Of a stretch of DNA of 64,000 bases, positions 32,160-40,294 are shown piece by piece; the stretch's first letter is position 1; the number at the start of each line of letters is the position of its first letter. The DNA comes from Microbacterium sp. SORGH_AS_0862. GTDB taxonomy: Bacteria; Actinomycetota; Actinomycetes; Actinomycetales; Microbacteriaceae. Made by a program: the position numbers and the translations under genes. The notes beneath the pieces were generated by a model, which did no database searches, was not told the DNA's origin, and was given only the letters and a program-made list of their open reading frames with translations. The stretch covers positions 1,612,001-1,676,000 of the forward strand of contig NZ_JAUTAY010000001.1 in NCBI RefSeq assembly GCF_030818795.1, written 5' to 3'.

Positions 32160-33236
32160 ATGAACGCACGCCGTGCCACCATCGCCGACGTCGCCCGTCA
32201 GGCGGGAGTCGCCGCCTCGACCGCGTCGGTGGTGTTCAGCGGCAAGACCGCGGTCTCCGACGCCACCCGTGCGCGCGTGCTCGCCGCTGCCGCCGAACTC
32301 GGCTACTCCGGACCCGATCCGAGGGCAGCGTCGCTCCGTCTCGGACGCTCCGGCGTCGTCGGCGTCGTCATCGGCGACCGGCTGCGCGCGGCCTTCCGCG
32401 ACCCCGTCACGACGATCATGCTGGACGGCCTCGCCGAGGGCGTCGCCGAGCGCGGCAGCGGCCTGCTGCTGCTTCGTGACGACGAACCGGGCGGAGCAGC
32501 CCTCCCCGCCGCCCCTGCCGACGCCTTCGTGCTCATCGGCTGCAGCACGCGGCTTCGCGCCGATCTCGAGGTGCTGCAGCGCCGGGGGGTCCCGGTCGTC
32601 GTGGTGGAAGGGGATGCGGGCGCGGGGATCCCCCGCATCCGGCTGGACAACCGCGACGCGCAGGCCGTCATCGCCCGGCACGTGCGAGAGCTCGGCCACC
32701 GACGCGTCGTCGTGGTCGCTCTTCCCGTCGGCGGGGGACACGGCACGGGCTGGTTCGATCCGCAGGCGGCCTCGCAGATCACCGTCGACGTCACCCGCGA
32801 ACGTCTCGAAGGCGCCCTCGATGTGTTCGAGGATGCCGGTGTGTACGCGGCGGGGGCGAGCCTCATCGACGAGGGCTATTCCGCCGGCCGCGCCATCCTG
32901 ACGGCCCCGGGCCCGCGACCCACGGCGATCCTCGCCCAGAGCGACGTGCTGGCCGCGGGCATCATCCGAGCCGTCCACGATGCCGGGCTGCGCGTACCCG
33001 AGGACGTGAGCGTCACGGGGTTCGACGGCGTCTCGGTCGACGGCGTCGCGCCGCTCACCCTGACGACGATGGTGCAGCCTGCTGCCGAGAAGGGGCGTGC
33101 CGCGGGCATCGCCGTGTCGGCGATGCTCGAGGGCGTCGTGCCCCCCGACATCCTGCTGACCTCTGTGTTCCGTCCGGGTAATACGACGGGCCCCGTTTCG
33201 GCTGCTGTGGTGCCGAGCGCCTCATCCGCCCCGTAG
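32160..33236 (+). CDS. LacI-family transcriptional regulator
   Basis: 358 residues. N-terminal helix-turn-helix and hinge (about 5-60: TIADVARQAGVAASTASVVFSGKTAVSDATRARVLAAAAELGYS), then a periplasmic-binding-protein-like effector domain (about 65-345) with the typical GYSAGRAIL, PTAILAQSDVLAAGIIRA and VSVTGFDGV stretches. The effector is probably a sugar or nucleoside. A TAGCAT hexamer (32145-32150) precedes the ATG by 9 nt. Its likely target is the divergent MFS gene. The stop codon overlaps the -10 of the mrp operon. Confidence 0.93.
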   Translation: MNARRATIADVARQAGVAASTASVVFSGKTAVSDATRARVLAAAAELGYSGPDPRAASLRLGRSGVVGVVIGDRLRAAFRDPVTTIMLDGLAEGVAERGSGLLLLRDDEPGGAALPAAPADAFVLIGCSTRLRADLEVLQRRGVPVVVVEGDAGAGIPRIRLDNRDAQAVIARHVRELGHRRVVVVALPVGGGHGTGWFDPQAASQITVDVTRERLEGALDVFEDAGVYAAGASLIDEGYSAGRAILTAPGPRPTAILAQSDVLAAGIIRAVHDAGLRVPEDVSVTGFDGVSVDGVAPLTLTTMVQPAAEKGRAAGIAVSAMLEGVVPPDILLTSVFRPGNTTGPVSAAVVPSASSAP

Positions 33237-33239
33237 AAT
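33234..33239 (+). promoter_or_regulatory. Probable -10 of the mrp operon
   Basis: TAGAAT begins at the lacI-type stop codon and would start transcription near 33246, leaving a leader of about 65 nt before mrpA. Confidence 0.5.
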
Positions 33240-33311
33240 AGAGAGCGACACCCCGATCGCCTGAGTGGTTCCGCCTGCCACGGAGCCCCGACGACCACGA
33301 GGAGGCCGCGT

Positions 33312-36215
33312 TTGCTGGTACTCCTCGCTGCGTTCGCCCTCGTCCCCCTGCTGCTCCCCTGGCTGGTTTCCCGCCTCGGAGCTCGCGCGTTCGCGGTGGC
33401 GGCTCTCCTGCCGATCATCGCCTTCGGGCACACGTTGTGGCTCGCACCGCAGGTGCTTTCGGGGAGCATTCCTTTCGAGACATACGAGTGGATGCCCTCG
33501 CTCGGTATCCAGCTCTCGATGCGGATGGACACGCTCAGCTGGGTGCTGACGCTCATCGTGACCGGCGTCGGCGCTCTGGTGATGCTCTACTGCCGCTGGT
33601 ACTTCGCGGGCAAGCGCGAGGGCCTCGGCCAGTTCTCCGCCGTGCTCCTCGCCTTCGCCGGCGCGATGTACGGGCTCGTCCTCACCGACGACATCGTCGT
33701 GCTGGTCATGCTGTGGGAGATCACGAGCGTGCTCTCGTATCTGCTGATCGGCTACTACCACGCACGTGGCGTCAGCCGACGCGCGGCACTTCAGGCATTG
33801 CTCGTCACGACGCTCGGCGGGCTCGTGATGCTGATCGGCGTCGTGTTGTTCGTCGTGGAGGCGGGAACGACGAGCATCTCCACGATCCTCGCCGAGGCCC
33901 CCACCGGCCCCGCCGTCAACGCCGCCCTCGTCCTGCTCCTGGTCGGAGCGCTCAGCAAGTCGGCGATCTTCCCGTTCCACTTCTGGCTCCCCGGCGCCAT
34001 GGCCGCGCCCACGCCCGTCAGCGCCTACCTCCACGCGGCGGCGATGGTCAAGGCCGGCGTCTACCTGATCGCCCGCTTCGCGCCCGTCTACGCGGAGGCC
34101 GATCCCTGGCGTCCGATCATCGTCTGCCTCGGCGTGTTCACGATGCTGCTCGGCGGTGTGCAGGCCCTGCGCGAATCCGACCTCAAGCGCATCCTCGCCT
34201 TCGGCACGGTGAGCCAGCTCGGGTTCCTGACGGTCGTCCTCGGTTTCGGCACGAGGGAGGCCGCACTCGCGGGCCTCGCGCTCCTGCTGAGCCACGCGCT
34301 CTTCAAGTCCTCGCTGTTCCTCGTCGTGGGTGTCATCGACCGGCAGCTGTCCACCCGTGACATCAACGAGCTCTCCGGAGTGGGGCGGCAAGCGCCGACG
34401 CTCGCGACCTTCTCGATCATCGCGGTCGCCTCCATGGCAGGGGTCATCCCCACCATCGGGTTCGTCGCGAAGGAATCCGCGCTTGCGGCGTTCCTCGACG
34501 ACGGATCGGTGTGGGCGACGGTCGCGCTCATCGGCATCCTCATCGGTTCGGCGCTGACGGCCGCGTACGGCATCCGCTTCATCTGGGGCGCTTTCTGGAC
34601 CAAGAAGGATGCGGACGGCACTGCGCGGGAGCGCACCGAGTGGCCCGACCCGCCGGTCGGCTTCCTCGCGGCGCCCGTCATCCTCTCCGGCCTCACTCTC
34701 GTATCGGGTCTGGCCGCACCCTGGGTCGACACCGCGTTCGCGCGATACGCCGAGCTCGCTCCGCCCGCCGGAGAGAAGGCCACGCACCTGGCGCTGTGGC
34801 ACGGGTTCGAGCCCGCGCTGTTCCTGTCGCTCGGCACCCTGGCGGTGGGCGCGTTCCTGTTCTGGTTCGCTCTCAAGGTGCGCTGGTCCGAGCGTCGCCG
34901 GATCCTCCCGTTCACCGCCGCCGACGCCTACAACGCCGTCCTGCGTCTGATCGCACGCGTCTCGGTGTGGACGACGACGCTCACGCAGCGCGGTTCGCTG
35001 CCCGTCTACGTCGGCACGATCTTCGTCGTCTTCGTCGTCTCGCAGGGCGTCACCCTGTTCGCCGCTCCCGAGTGGCGCGCGCAGCTGGATGCCTGGCAGT
35101 CCCCCACCCAGGTCTTCGTCGCCCCCATCATGATCGTCGCGGGCATCATCGCGGTGCGCGCCCGGAAGCGCTACACGGGCGTCGTGCTCGTCTCGGTCAC
35201 CGGCCTGGGCATGGTGGTGCTCTTCGCGACGAGCGGCGCCCCCGACCTGGCTCTGACGCAGATCCTCATCGAGACCGTCACGCTCGTGGCATTCGCGCTC
35301 GTGCTGCGGCGCATCCCGGCCCGGATGGGCGACCACAACGCGTCGGTCGCGCCGATCGCGCGCGCCGTGCTGGCCGCAGCCGTCGGTCTCACGATGGCAT
35401 TCGTCGCGATCGTCGCCACTTCCGCGCGCGTCGAGGCGCCGATCTCGCTCGCCTTCCCGGAACTCGCCTACGAACTGGGCCACGGGCGCAACGTCGTCAA
35501 CGTCGCCCTGGTCGACCTCCGCGGCTGGGACACGATGGGCGAGCTGTCGGTGCTCATCCTCGCGGCCACCGGCGTCGCCTCACTCGTGTTCGTCACCCAC
35601 CGCTCCGACACGCTCTCCGACTTCACCAAGCCGCTTCCCCGCATCCCCCGCCGTCGTCCGCTGCTCGAGACCTCGGAGGGACTGCGCCCCCAGGGCGCGG
35701 GTGAGAGCGGCCGTCGCGCCTGGCTCGTGGGAGGAGCCAAGGTCAAGCCGGAGAACCGCTCGATCCTGCTCGAGGTGGTCGTGCGGATCCTGTTCCACTC
35801 GATCATCATCGTGTCGCTGTACGTGCTGTTCGCCGGTCACAACCTTCCCGGCGGCGGGTTCGCGGGCGGTCTCATCGCGGGCATGGCGCTCGTGATGCGC
35901 TACGTCGCCGGCGGCCGCTACGAGCTCGGTGCCGCAGCCCCGACGGATGCGGGGCGTCTGCTCGGCGTGGGAATGCTGCTCGCCGTCGGCACCGCCGTCG
36001 TGCCGCTGTTCTTCGGCGTCGACCCCCTGACGAGCACCTGGTTCGACGCGACGCTCCCCGTGCTCGGCCACGTCGAGTTCGTGACGTCGACGATCTTCGA
36101 CATCGGCGTGTACCTCGTCGTCATCGGACTCGTGCTCGACGTACTCCGCAGCCTCGGCGCCGAGGTCGACCGCCAGAAGCTCCAGCTGGAGCAGCAGGGG
36201 GCGGGAGCCCGATGA
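33312..36215 (+). CDS. mrpA: Na+/H+ antiporter subunit A, fused to subunit B (MrpA-MrpB)
   Basis: 967 residues. N-terminal part is the proton-translocating antiporter module related to complex I NuoL (LLVGALSKSAIFPFHFWLPGAMAAPTPVSAYLHAAAMVKAGVYL, about 210-255), with the MrpA-specific extra helices and DUF4040 region (about 600-690). Residues about 810-960 are an MnhB domain (RILFHSIIIVSLYVLFAGHNLPGGGFAGGLIAGMAL), so the separate mrpB gene is absent. Mrp complexes exchange Na+ for H+ in alkaline or salt stress. The TTG start is unusual but AGGAGG lies 6 nt upstream. ATGA overlap with mrpC. Confidence 0.95.
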   Translation: MLVLLAAFALVPLLLPWLVSRLGARAFAVAALLPIIAFGHTLWLAPQVLSGSIPFETYEWMPSLGIQLSMRMDTLSWVLTLIVTGVGALVMLYCRWYFAGKREGLGQFSAVLLAFAGAMYGLVLTDDIVVLVMLWEITSVLSYLLIGYYHARGVSRRAALQALLVTTLGGLVMLIGVVLFVVEAGTTSISTILAEAPTGPAVNAALVLLLVGALSKSAIFPFHFWLPGAMAAPTPVSAYLHAAAMVKAGVYLIARFAPVYAEADPWRPIIVCLGVFTMLLGGVQALRESDLKRILAFGTVSQLGFLTVVLGFGTREAALAGLALLLSHALFKSSLFLVVGVIDRQLSTRDINELSGVGRQAPTLATFSIIAVASMAGVIPTIGFVAKESALAAFLDDGSVWATVALIGILIGSALTAAYGIRFIWGAFWTKKDADGTARERTEWPDPPVGFLAAPVILSGLTLVSGLAAPWVDTAFARYAELAPPAGEKATHLALWHGFEPALFLSLGTLAVGAFLFWFALKVRWSERRRILPFTAADAYNAVLRLIARVSVWTTTLTQRGSLPVYVGTIFVVFVVSQGVTLFAAPEWRAQLDAWQSPTQVFVAPIMIVAGIIAVRARKRYTGVVLVSVTGLGMVVLFATSGAPDLALTQILIETVTLVAFALVLRRIPARMGDHNASVAPIARAVLAAAVGLTMAFVAIVATSARVEAPISLAFPELAYELGHGRNVVNVALVDLRGWDTMGELSVLILAATGVASLVFVTHRSDTLSDFTKPLPRIPRRRPLLETSEGLRPQGAGESGRRAWLVGGAKVKPENRSILLEVVVRILFHSIIIVSLYVLFAGHNLPGGGFAGGLIAGMALVMRYVAGGRYELGAAAPTDAGRLLGVGMLLAVGTAVVPLFFGVDPLTSTWFDATLPVLGHVEFVTSTIFDIGVYLVVIGLVLDVLRSLGAEVDRQKLQLEQQGAGAR

Positions 36216-36751
36216 GTGTCTCCGTCGTCCTGATCGCCGTCATGGCCGTGCTCTTCGCGTGCGGCGTGTACGCGATGCTCGAACGGAGCCTCACGCGGGT
36301 GCTGATCGGCTTCCTGCTGCTCGGCAACGCCGCGAACCTGCTGCTTCTGATCGTGATGGGCTTCCCCGGAACCGCGCCCTTCTTCGCGAAGGGCGCCGAT
36401 TCGGCGGAGTTCTCCGACCCGCTCCCCCAGGCGCTCACGCTGACGGCGATCGTGATCACCTTCGCGGTCTCGGCGTTCCTGCTCGCGCTCATCTACCGCT
36501 CCTGGCAGCTGGGCCAGGCCGACACCGTCGAGGACGACGTCGAGGACATCGCCCTTCGCGGTCGCGCCGCCCAAGACGAAGAGGCGATGGAGGACGAGTT
36601 CACCGCCGACGATGCGACGACGGACTTCGTGGATGCGGCGAGCGTTCCCATCACGGTGCTCGGCAGCCTCGACGTGCCCGGCATCCGAGACGACGCGCCG
36701 ACCGACCGACCGACCAGCAGGCGCGATGACAACGAGGAGGGCGAGCGATGA
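36212..36751 (+). CDS. mrpC: Na+/H+ antiporter subunit C
   Basis: 179 residues. Three membrane helices in the first 100 residues (family NuoK-like: VLIAVMAVLFACGVYAMLERSLTRVLIGFLLLGNAANLLLLI, and DPLPQALTLTAIVITFAVSAFLLALIYR). The acidic cytosolic tail of about 75 residues (DTVEDDVEDIALRGRAAQDEEAMEDEF...) is longer than in Bacillus MrpC and common in actinobacteria. Start and stop overlap mrpA and mrpD by four bases. Confidence 0.94.
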   Translation: MSVSVVLIAVMAVLFACGVYAMLERSLTRVLIGFLLLGNAANLLLLIVMGFPGTAPFFAKGADSAEFSDPLPQALTLTAIVITFAVSAFLLALIYRSWQLGQADTVEDDVEDIALRGRAAQDEEAMEDEFTADDATTDFVDAASVPITVLGSLDVPGIRDDAPTDRPTSRRDDNEEGER

Positions 36752-38313
36752 ACGCACTGGTTCCCCTCCTGGTCACCCTGCCGCTCATCGGTGCGGCCAT
36801 CGCCCTGGTGTTCGGCCGGCGTCGTCGCGTGCAGGTCGCCGTCTCGATCACGACCCTGACCGCGGTGCTCGCCATCGCGGCCGTGCTCCTCGTGGTCGTC
36901 GACTCGGGGCAGCCGCTCGCCGTGGCGGTCGGCGGCTGGCCGATCCCGTTCGGCATCGTGCTGTACGTCGATCGGCTCGCCGCGCTGCTCGTGGTGGTCT
37001 CGAGCGTCGTGCTGCTCGCGGTCCTGCTCTTCTCGGTCGGCCAGGGCGCCGCCGACGGAGACGACGAGACCCCCGTCTCGATCTTCCACCCGTCGTACCT
37101 CATCCTCGCGGCGGGGATCTTCAACGCGTTCATCGCGGGCGACCTCTTCAACCTTTACGTGGGCTTCGAGATCCTCCTTGTCGCGTCCTACGTGCTGATC
37201 ACCCTCGGCGGCACCGAGTCCCGCATCCGTGCGGGCATCGTCTACATCGTCGTCTCGCTCGTCTCGTCGATCCTCTTCCTCGCCTCGATCGCCATGATCT
37301 ACGGCGCCCTCGGCACCGTGAACATGGCTCAGATCGCCGAGCGGATGGGGGAGCTGCCGCAGCACGTCCAGCTCACGCTGCACCTGATGCTCCTTCTGGC
37401 CTTCAGCATCAAGGCGGCCGTCTTCCCGCTGTCGTTCTGGCTGCCCGACTCCTACCCGACCGCTCCCGCGCCCGTCACGGCCGTGTTCGCGGGCTTGCTG
37501 ACCAAGGTCGGCGTCTACGCGCTCATCCGCACCGAGACGCAGCTGTTCCCCGACAGCGACGTGAACGTCCTGCTCCTGATCGTCGCCCTCGCCACGATGA
37601 TCGTCGGTGTCCTCGGCGCGGTCGCCCAGGCGGAGCTCAAGAGGATCCTCTCGTTCACGCTCGTGAGCCACGTGGGCTACATGGTGTTCGGGCTCGCGAT
37701 CGCGACCCCCGCGGCGATCGGCGCGACGATCTACTACATGGTCCACCACATCGTGGTGCAGACGACCCTGTTCCTCGCCGTCGGGCTCATCGAGCGCCGC
37801 GCCGGCAGCACATCGATTCTCAAGCTCAAGGGACTCATGCGCGCGGCGCCCGTGATCGCGGTGCTGTACTTCATCCCCGCCGTGAACCTGGGAGGGCTCC
37901 CCCCGTTCTCGGGCTTCATCGGCAAGTACGGCCTCTTCGACGCCGCAGCCCAGGTCGGCACGCCGCTCATGATGGTCCTGATCGTGGCCGGTATCGTCAC
38001 TTCGCTGCTCACGCTGTACGCGCTCATGCGCGCCTGGAACCTCGGCTTCTGGCGTGAGGACGACGCGGACGAGCCCGAGGTCGAGGCGCGCGTCGAGTAT
38101 CTCGGCAACGCCCCCGCCGCGGGCATCCAGACCGAACGCCGCGTCATCCCGCGTGTCATGACCGCGGCGACCGCGGGCATGGTCGCCGTCACTGTGGCCC
38201 TGACGGTGTTCGCCGGGCCCCTCTACGACATGTGCACCCGCATCGGCGACGCGCTGCTGCAGCCCGTCCAGCTCGTACAACTCGAGACGCAGTCCGGGGA
38301 GGTCGATCAGTGA
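36748..38313 (+). CDS. mrpD: Na+/H+ antiporter subunit D
   Basis: 521 residues with about fourteen membrane helices; the second proton-channel subunit, related to NuoM/NuoN. Key stretches are AFSIKAAVFPLSFWLPDSYPTAPAPVTAVFAGLLTKVGVYALIR (conserved Lys and Pro residues) and QAELKRILSFTLVSHVGYM. It cooperates with MrpA in ion exchange. Overlaps both neighbours by four bases. Confidence 0.95.
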   Translation: MNALVPLLVTLPLIGAAIALVFGRRRRVQVAVSITTLTAVLAIAAVLLVVVDSGQPLAVAVGGWPIPFGIVLYVDRLAALLVVVSSVVLLAVLLFSVGQGAADGDDETPVSIFHPSYLILAAGIFNAFIAGDLFNLYVGFEILLVASYVLITLGGTESRIRAGIVYIVVSLVSSILFLASIAMIYGALGTVNMAQIAERMGELPQHVQLTLHLMLLLAFSIKAAVFPLSFWLPDSYPTAPAPVTAVFAGLLTKVGVYALIRTETQLFPDSDVNVLLLIVALATMIVGVLGAVAQAELKRILSFTLVSHVGYMVFGLAIATPAAIGATIYYMVHHIVVQTTLFLAVGLIERRAGSTSILKLKGLMRAAPVIAVLYFIPAVNLGGLPPFSGFIGKYGLFDAAAQVGTPLMMVLIVAGIVTSLLTLYALMRAWNLGFWREDDADEPEVEARVEYLGNAPAAGIQTERRVIPRVMTAATAGMVAVTVALTVFAGPLYDMCTRIGDALLQPVQLVQLETQSGEVDQ

Positions 38314-38903
38314 TCCGGCACCTCCGCGGCCCCAAAGGACTCATCGCCCAGACCTGGCGGCAACTGCCGTTCTTCCTGTGGCTCGTCGCCCTGTGGATGC
38401 TGCTGTGGGGTCAGTTCACGGTCATCGCGTTCCTGACCGGGCTCGTGGCGGCGATCCTCGTCACGCGCATCTTCCGGTTGCCGCCGGTGGAGCTCTCCGG
38501 GCGCGTCAACCTCTGGTACGGTCTCGTCTTCGTGCTCGCCTTCCTGGGGGCGCTCGTCAAGGGTTCGCTGCTCGTCGCCTGGCAGGTCGTGAACCCCCGG
38601 CGCTATCCGGGGGTCGCGGTGATCGCCGTACCGCTCGCGACGAACGATGAGCTGATCCTCGCGCACACCGCCGTCACCGCATCCCTCATCCCGGGATCGC
38701 TCGTGATCGACATCGACCGCGACGAGAGCGTCCTGTACCTGCACGTCATCGGCGTGAGCTCGGACGCGGATGTGGAGGCGCAGCGTCGCCAGGTGCAGCG
38801 GTGGGAGCAGCGGATCGTTCGCGCCGTCGGCTCGCGCGCACAGCTCGCGCAGGTCGCGCCGGCCCGCACGGGTCGCGCCCAGGCGAAGGAGGCCAGCCGA
38901 TGA
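38310..38903 (+). CDS. mrpE: Na+/H+ antiporter subunit E
   Basis: 197 residues from a GTG overlapping the mrpD stop. Three helices near the N-terminus (PFFLWLVALWMLLWGQFTVIAFLTGLVAAILVTRIF, and LVFVLAFLGALVKGSLLVAWQVV), then a cytosolic domain with the MnhE pattern (AHTAVTASLIPGSLVIDIDRDESVLYLHVIG). The basic tail (ARTGRAQAKEASR) is typical of the genus. ATGA overlap with mrpF. Confidence 0.93.
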   Translation: MIRHLRGPKGLIAQTWRQLPFFLWLVALWMLLWGQFTVIAFLTGLVAAILVTRIFRLPPVELSGRVNLWYGLVFVLAFLGALVKGSLLVAWQVVNPRRYPGVAVIAVPLATNDELILAHTAVTASLIPGSLVIDIDRDESVLYLHVIGVSSDADVEAQRRQVQRWEQRIVRAVGSRAQLAQVAPARTGRAQAKEASR

Positions 38904-39170
38904 ACCCGCTGCTCGTGGCGATCTACCTCGTCTTCGCGGTGGCCGCCCTGCTCACGCTCTGGCGTGTCATCACGGGGCCGTCGATCCTCGACCGGGCCGT
39001 CGCCAGCGACGTGCTGCTGACCGAGGTCATGTGCGTGCTGGGGCGCCGAGATGGCGATCAACCACCACACCCGCACGCTGCCGGTGCTGCTGGTGATCGC
39101 CGCGATCGGTGTGTTCGGATCCATCTCGATCGCGCGGTTCGTCGCGAGGAAGGATGCGAACCAGCGATGA
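38900..39170 (+). pseudogene. mrpF: Na+/H+ antiporter subunit F, interrupted by a one-base frameshift
   Basis: Reading starts normally (MNPLLVAIYLVFAVAALLTLWRVITGPSILDRAVASDVLLTEVMCVLG) but the frame changes at a run of four G (39040-39043). With one G removed it continues AEMAINHHTRTLPVLLVIAAIGVFGSISIARFVARKDANQR and ends at 39170, a normal MrpF of about 90 residues. As written, the first frame runs on in frame into mrpG, making an MrpF'-MrpG fusion. A homopolymer sequencing error is the simplest explanation; a true mutation would probably inactivate the antiporter. Three membrane helices in the corrected protein. Confidence 0.88.
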
Positions 39171-39547
39171 TCGCGCACGTCCAGGCGGATGCGGGATTCC
39201 CGGTCGACGCCGTCCTCGACACCACGGCCCTCGTGCTGATCCTCATCGGCGCGCTCCTGTGCCTCACGGCGGCGATCGGCCTGCTGCGCTTCCACGACGT
39301 CCCGACGCGACTCCACGCGGCGACCAAGCCGCAGGTGCTCGGTTTCCTGCTGATCTGCCTGGCGATCGCGTTGTCGGTCCGCAGCTGGGCCGCGGTGGCC
39401 TTCCTCATCCCGATCGCCCTGATCCAGCTCGCGACCGCGCCGCTGTCGGCGCACATGGTGGGGCGGCAGGCTTACCGCAACCGCACGCTGGACGAGGACG
39501 CGATGTACGTCGACGAGCTGCGCGACAAGGATCCCGACCCGACCTGA
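39167..39547 (+). CDS. mrpG: Na+/H+ antiporter subunit G
   Basis: 126 residues. Three helices with the MnhG pattern: LVLILIGALLCLTAAIGLLRFHDVPTRLHAATKPQVLGFLLICLAIAL, then WAAVAFLIPIALIQLATAPLSAHMVGRQAYR. The acidic C-terminus (DEDAMYVDELRDKDPDPT) is usual. Last gene of the operon; ATG overlaps the mrpF stop. Its 3' part overlaps, in antisense, the tail of the truncated sigma gene on the other strand. Confidence 0.93.
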   Translation: MIAHVQADAGFPVDAVLDTTALVLILIGALLCLTAAIGLLRFHDVPTRLHAATKPQVLGFLLICLAIALSVRSWAAVAFLIPIALIQLATAPLSAHMVGRQAYRNRTLDEDAMYVDELRDKDPDPT

Positions 39548-40226
39548 TCCGCTTAGGGAGGCCGAGCTCCTGTCTCGCGGCGTCTACCGCGCGGACGCAC
39601 TCGGCACAGATTGCCCCGCTCACCGCGAAGTGCTCCCGGTCGCGGGCCGAGGCGAGACCGAGCGCGACCCGCGCGAGGAGGAGCCCGTCGGTTCCGCACG
39701 CAGGGGGCGAGGATTCGATGAGCTCGCGCGCGTAGTGGGTGCGCAATGCGGTTCTCGCGCGGTGCAGCACAGTCGAGACATTGGTCGTCGACATGCGGAG
39801 GGCTCGAGCGATGTCGGCGCGGGAATGACCCGCGGCCTGCAGGATCAGGACCCGCTGCTGTGTCGGAGCCAGACGACGCAGGGCGGCCAGGGCCCATCGC
39901 ATCTGTGCGTCCCGGACCAGTATGTCGCCGACCTCGCCGGGAGCCGCTGGCCATTCGTCGGCGCTGATCGATGGAAGGCGGGCCTCCTGCTTGCGTCGCT
40001 CGACGATCGAGGTCTGCGTGACACGGAAGAGATATGCCCGGAGATTGCTGATCGCCAGGAACCGCTCCTCGCCCAGAGTGAGCACGCGGGTGAAGGCGTC
40101 GGAGACGACGTCGTCGGCGTCAGCGGGGGCTTCGCCGAGGCGTGCCGCGAACCGACGGAGCTCCGGGGCGTATCGACGAAAGGCGTCCGCTGCCAGAGCA
40201 CGTCTCTTGTACGCGTGGTCGACCAT
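39405..40226 (-). CDS. ECF sigma factor, shortened paralogue of the adjacent sigma fusion
   Basis: 273 residues as read. Region 2 (about 12-75: FRRYAPELRRFAARLGEAPADADDVVSDAFTRVL; NLRAYLFRVTQTSIVERRKQEAR) and region 4 (about 108-165: LRRLAPTQQRVLILQAAGHSRADIARALRMSTTNVSTVLHRARTALR). A weak zinc motif follows (HFAVSGAICAECVRAVDAA). After LPKRIRSG the sequence is basic and Pro/Arg-rich and is simply the antisense of mrpG, so the native end was probably lost. Layout matches the 476-residue fusion at 40295-41725 up to that point. ATG with GGAGG 8 nt upstream. It may still be an active sigma factor. Confidence 0.7.
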   Translation of the reverse strand: MVDHAYKRRALAADAFRRYAPELRRFAARLGEAPADADDVVSDAFTRVLTLGEERFLAISNLRAYLFRVTQTSIVERRKQEARLPSISADEWPAAPGEVGDILVRDAQMRWALAALRRLAPTQQRVLILQAAGHSRADIARALRMSTTNVSTVLHRARTALRTHYARELIESSPPACGTDGLLLARVALGLASARDREHFAVSGAICAECVRAVDAARQELGLPKRIRSGRDPCRAARRRTSRPRPACGCGKPAAPPCAPTAARSRAGSGRSG

Positions 40227-40262
40227 TGCTGCCTCCGCTCCCCGTTGAGCAATGAGACATTA

Positions 40263-40276
40263 GCATGTATACATGC
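40263..40276. promoter_or_regulatory. 14-bp palindrome upstream of the short sigma gene
   Basis: GCATGTATACATGC is a perfect palindrome about 37 bp before the ATG at 40226. It may be an operator or part of the promoter. Confidence 0.4.
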
Positions 40277-40294
40277 ATTCAGCCGGGGTGAGTC

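Noticed and set aside
39548..40226. Plus-strand open frame after mrpG as a further mrp gene
   Set aside because: It is antisense to the sigma factor, which has clear regions 2 and 4.
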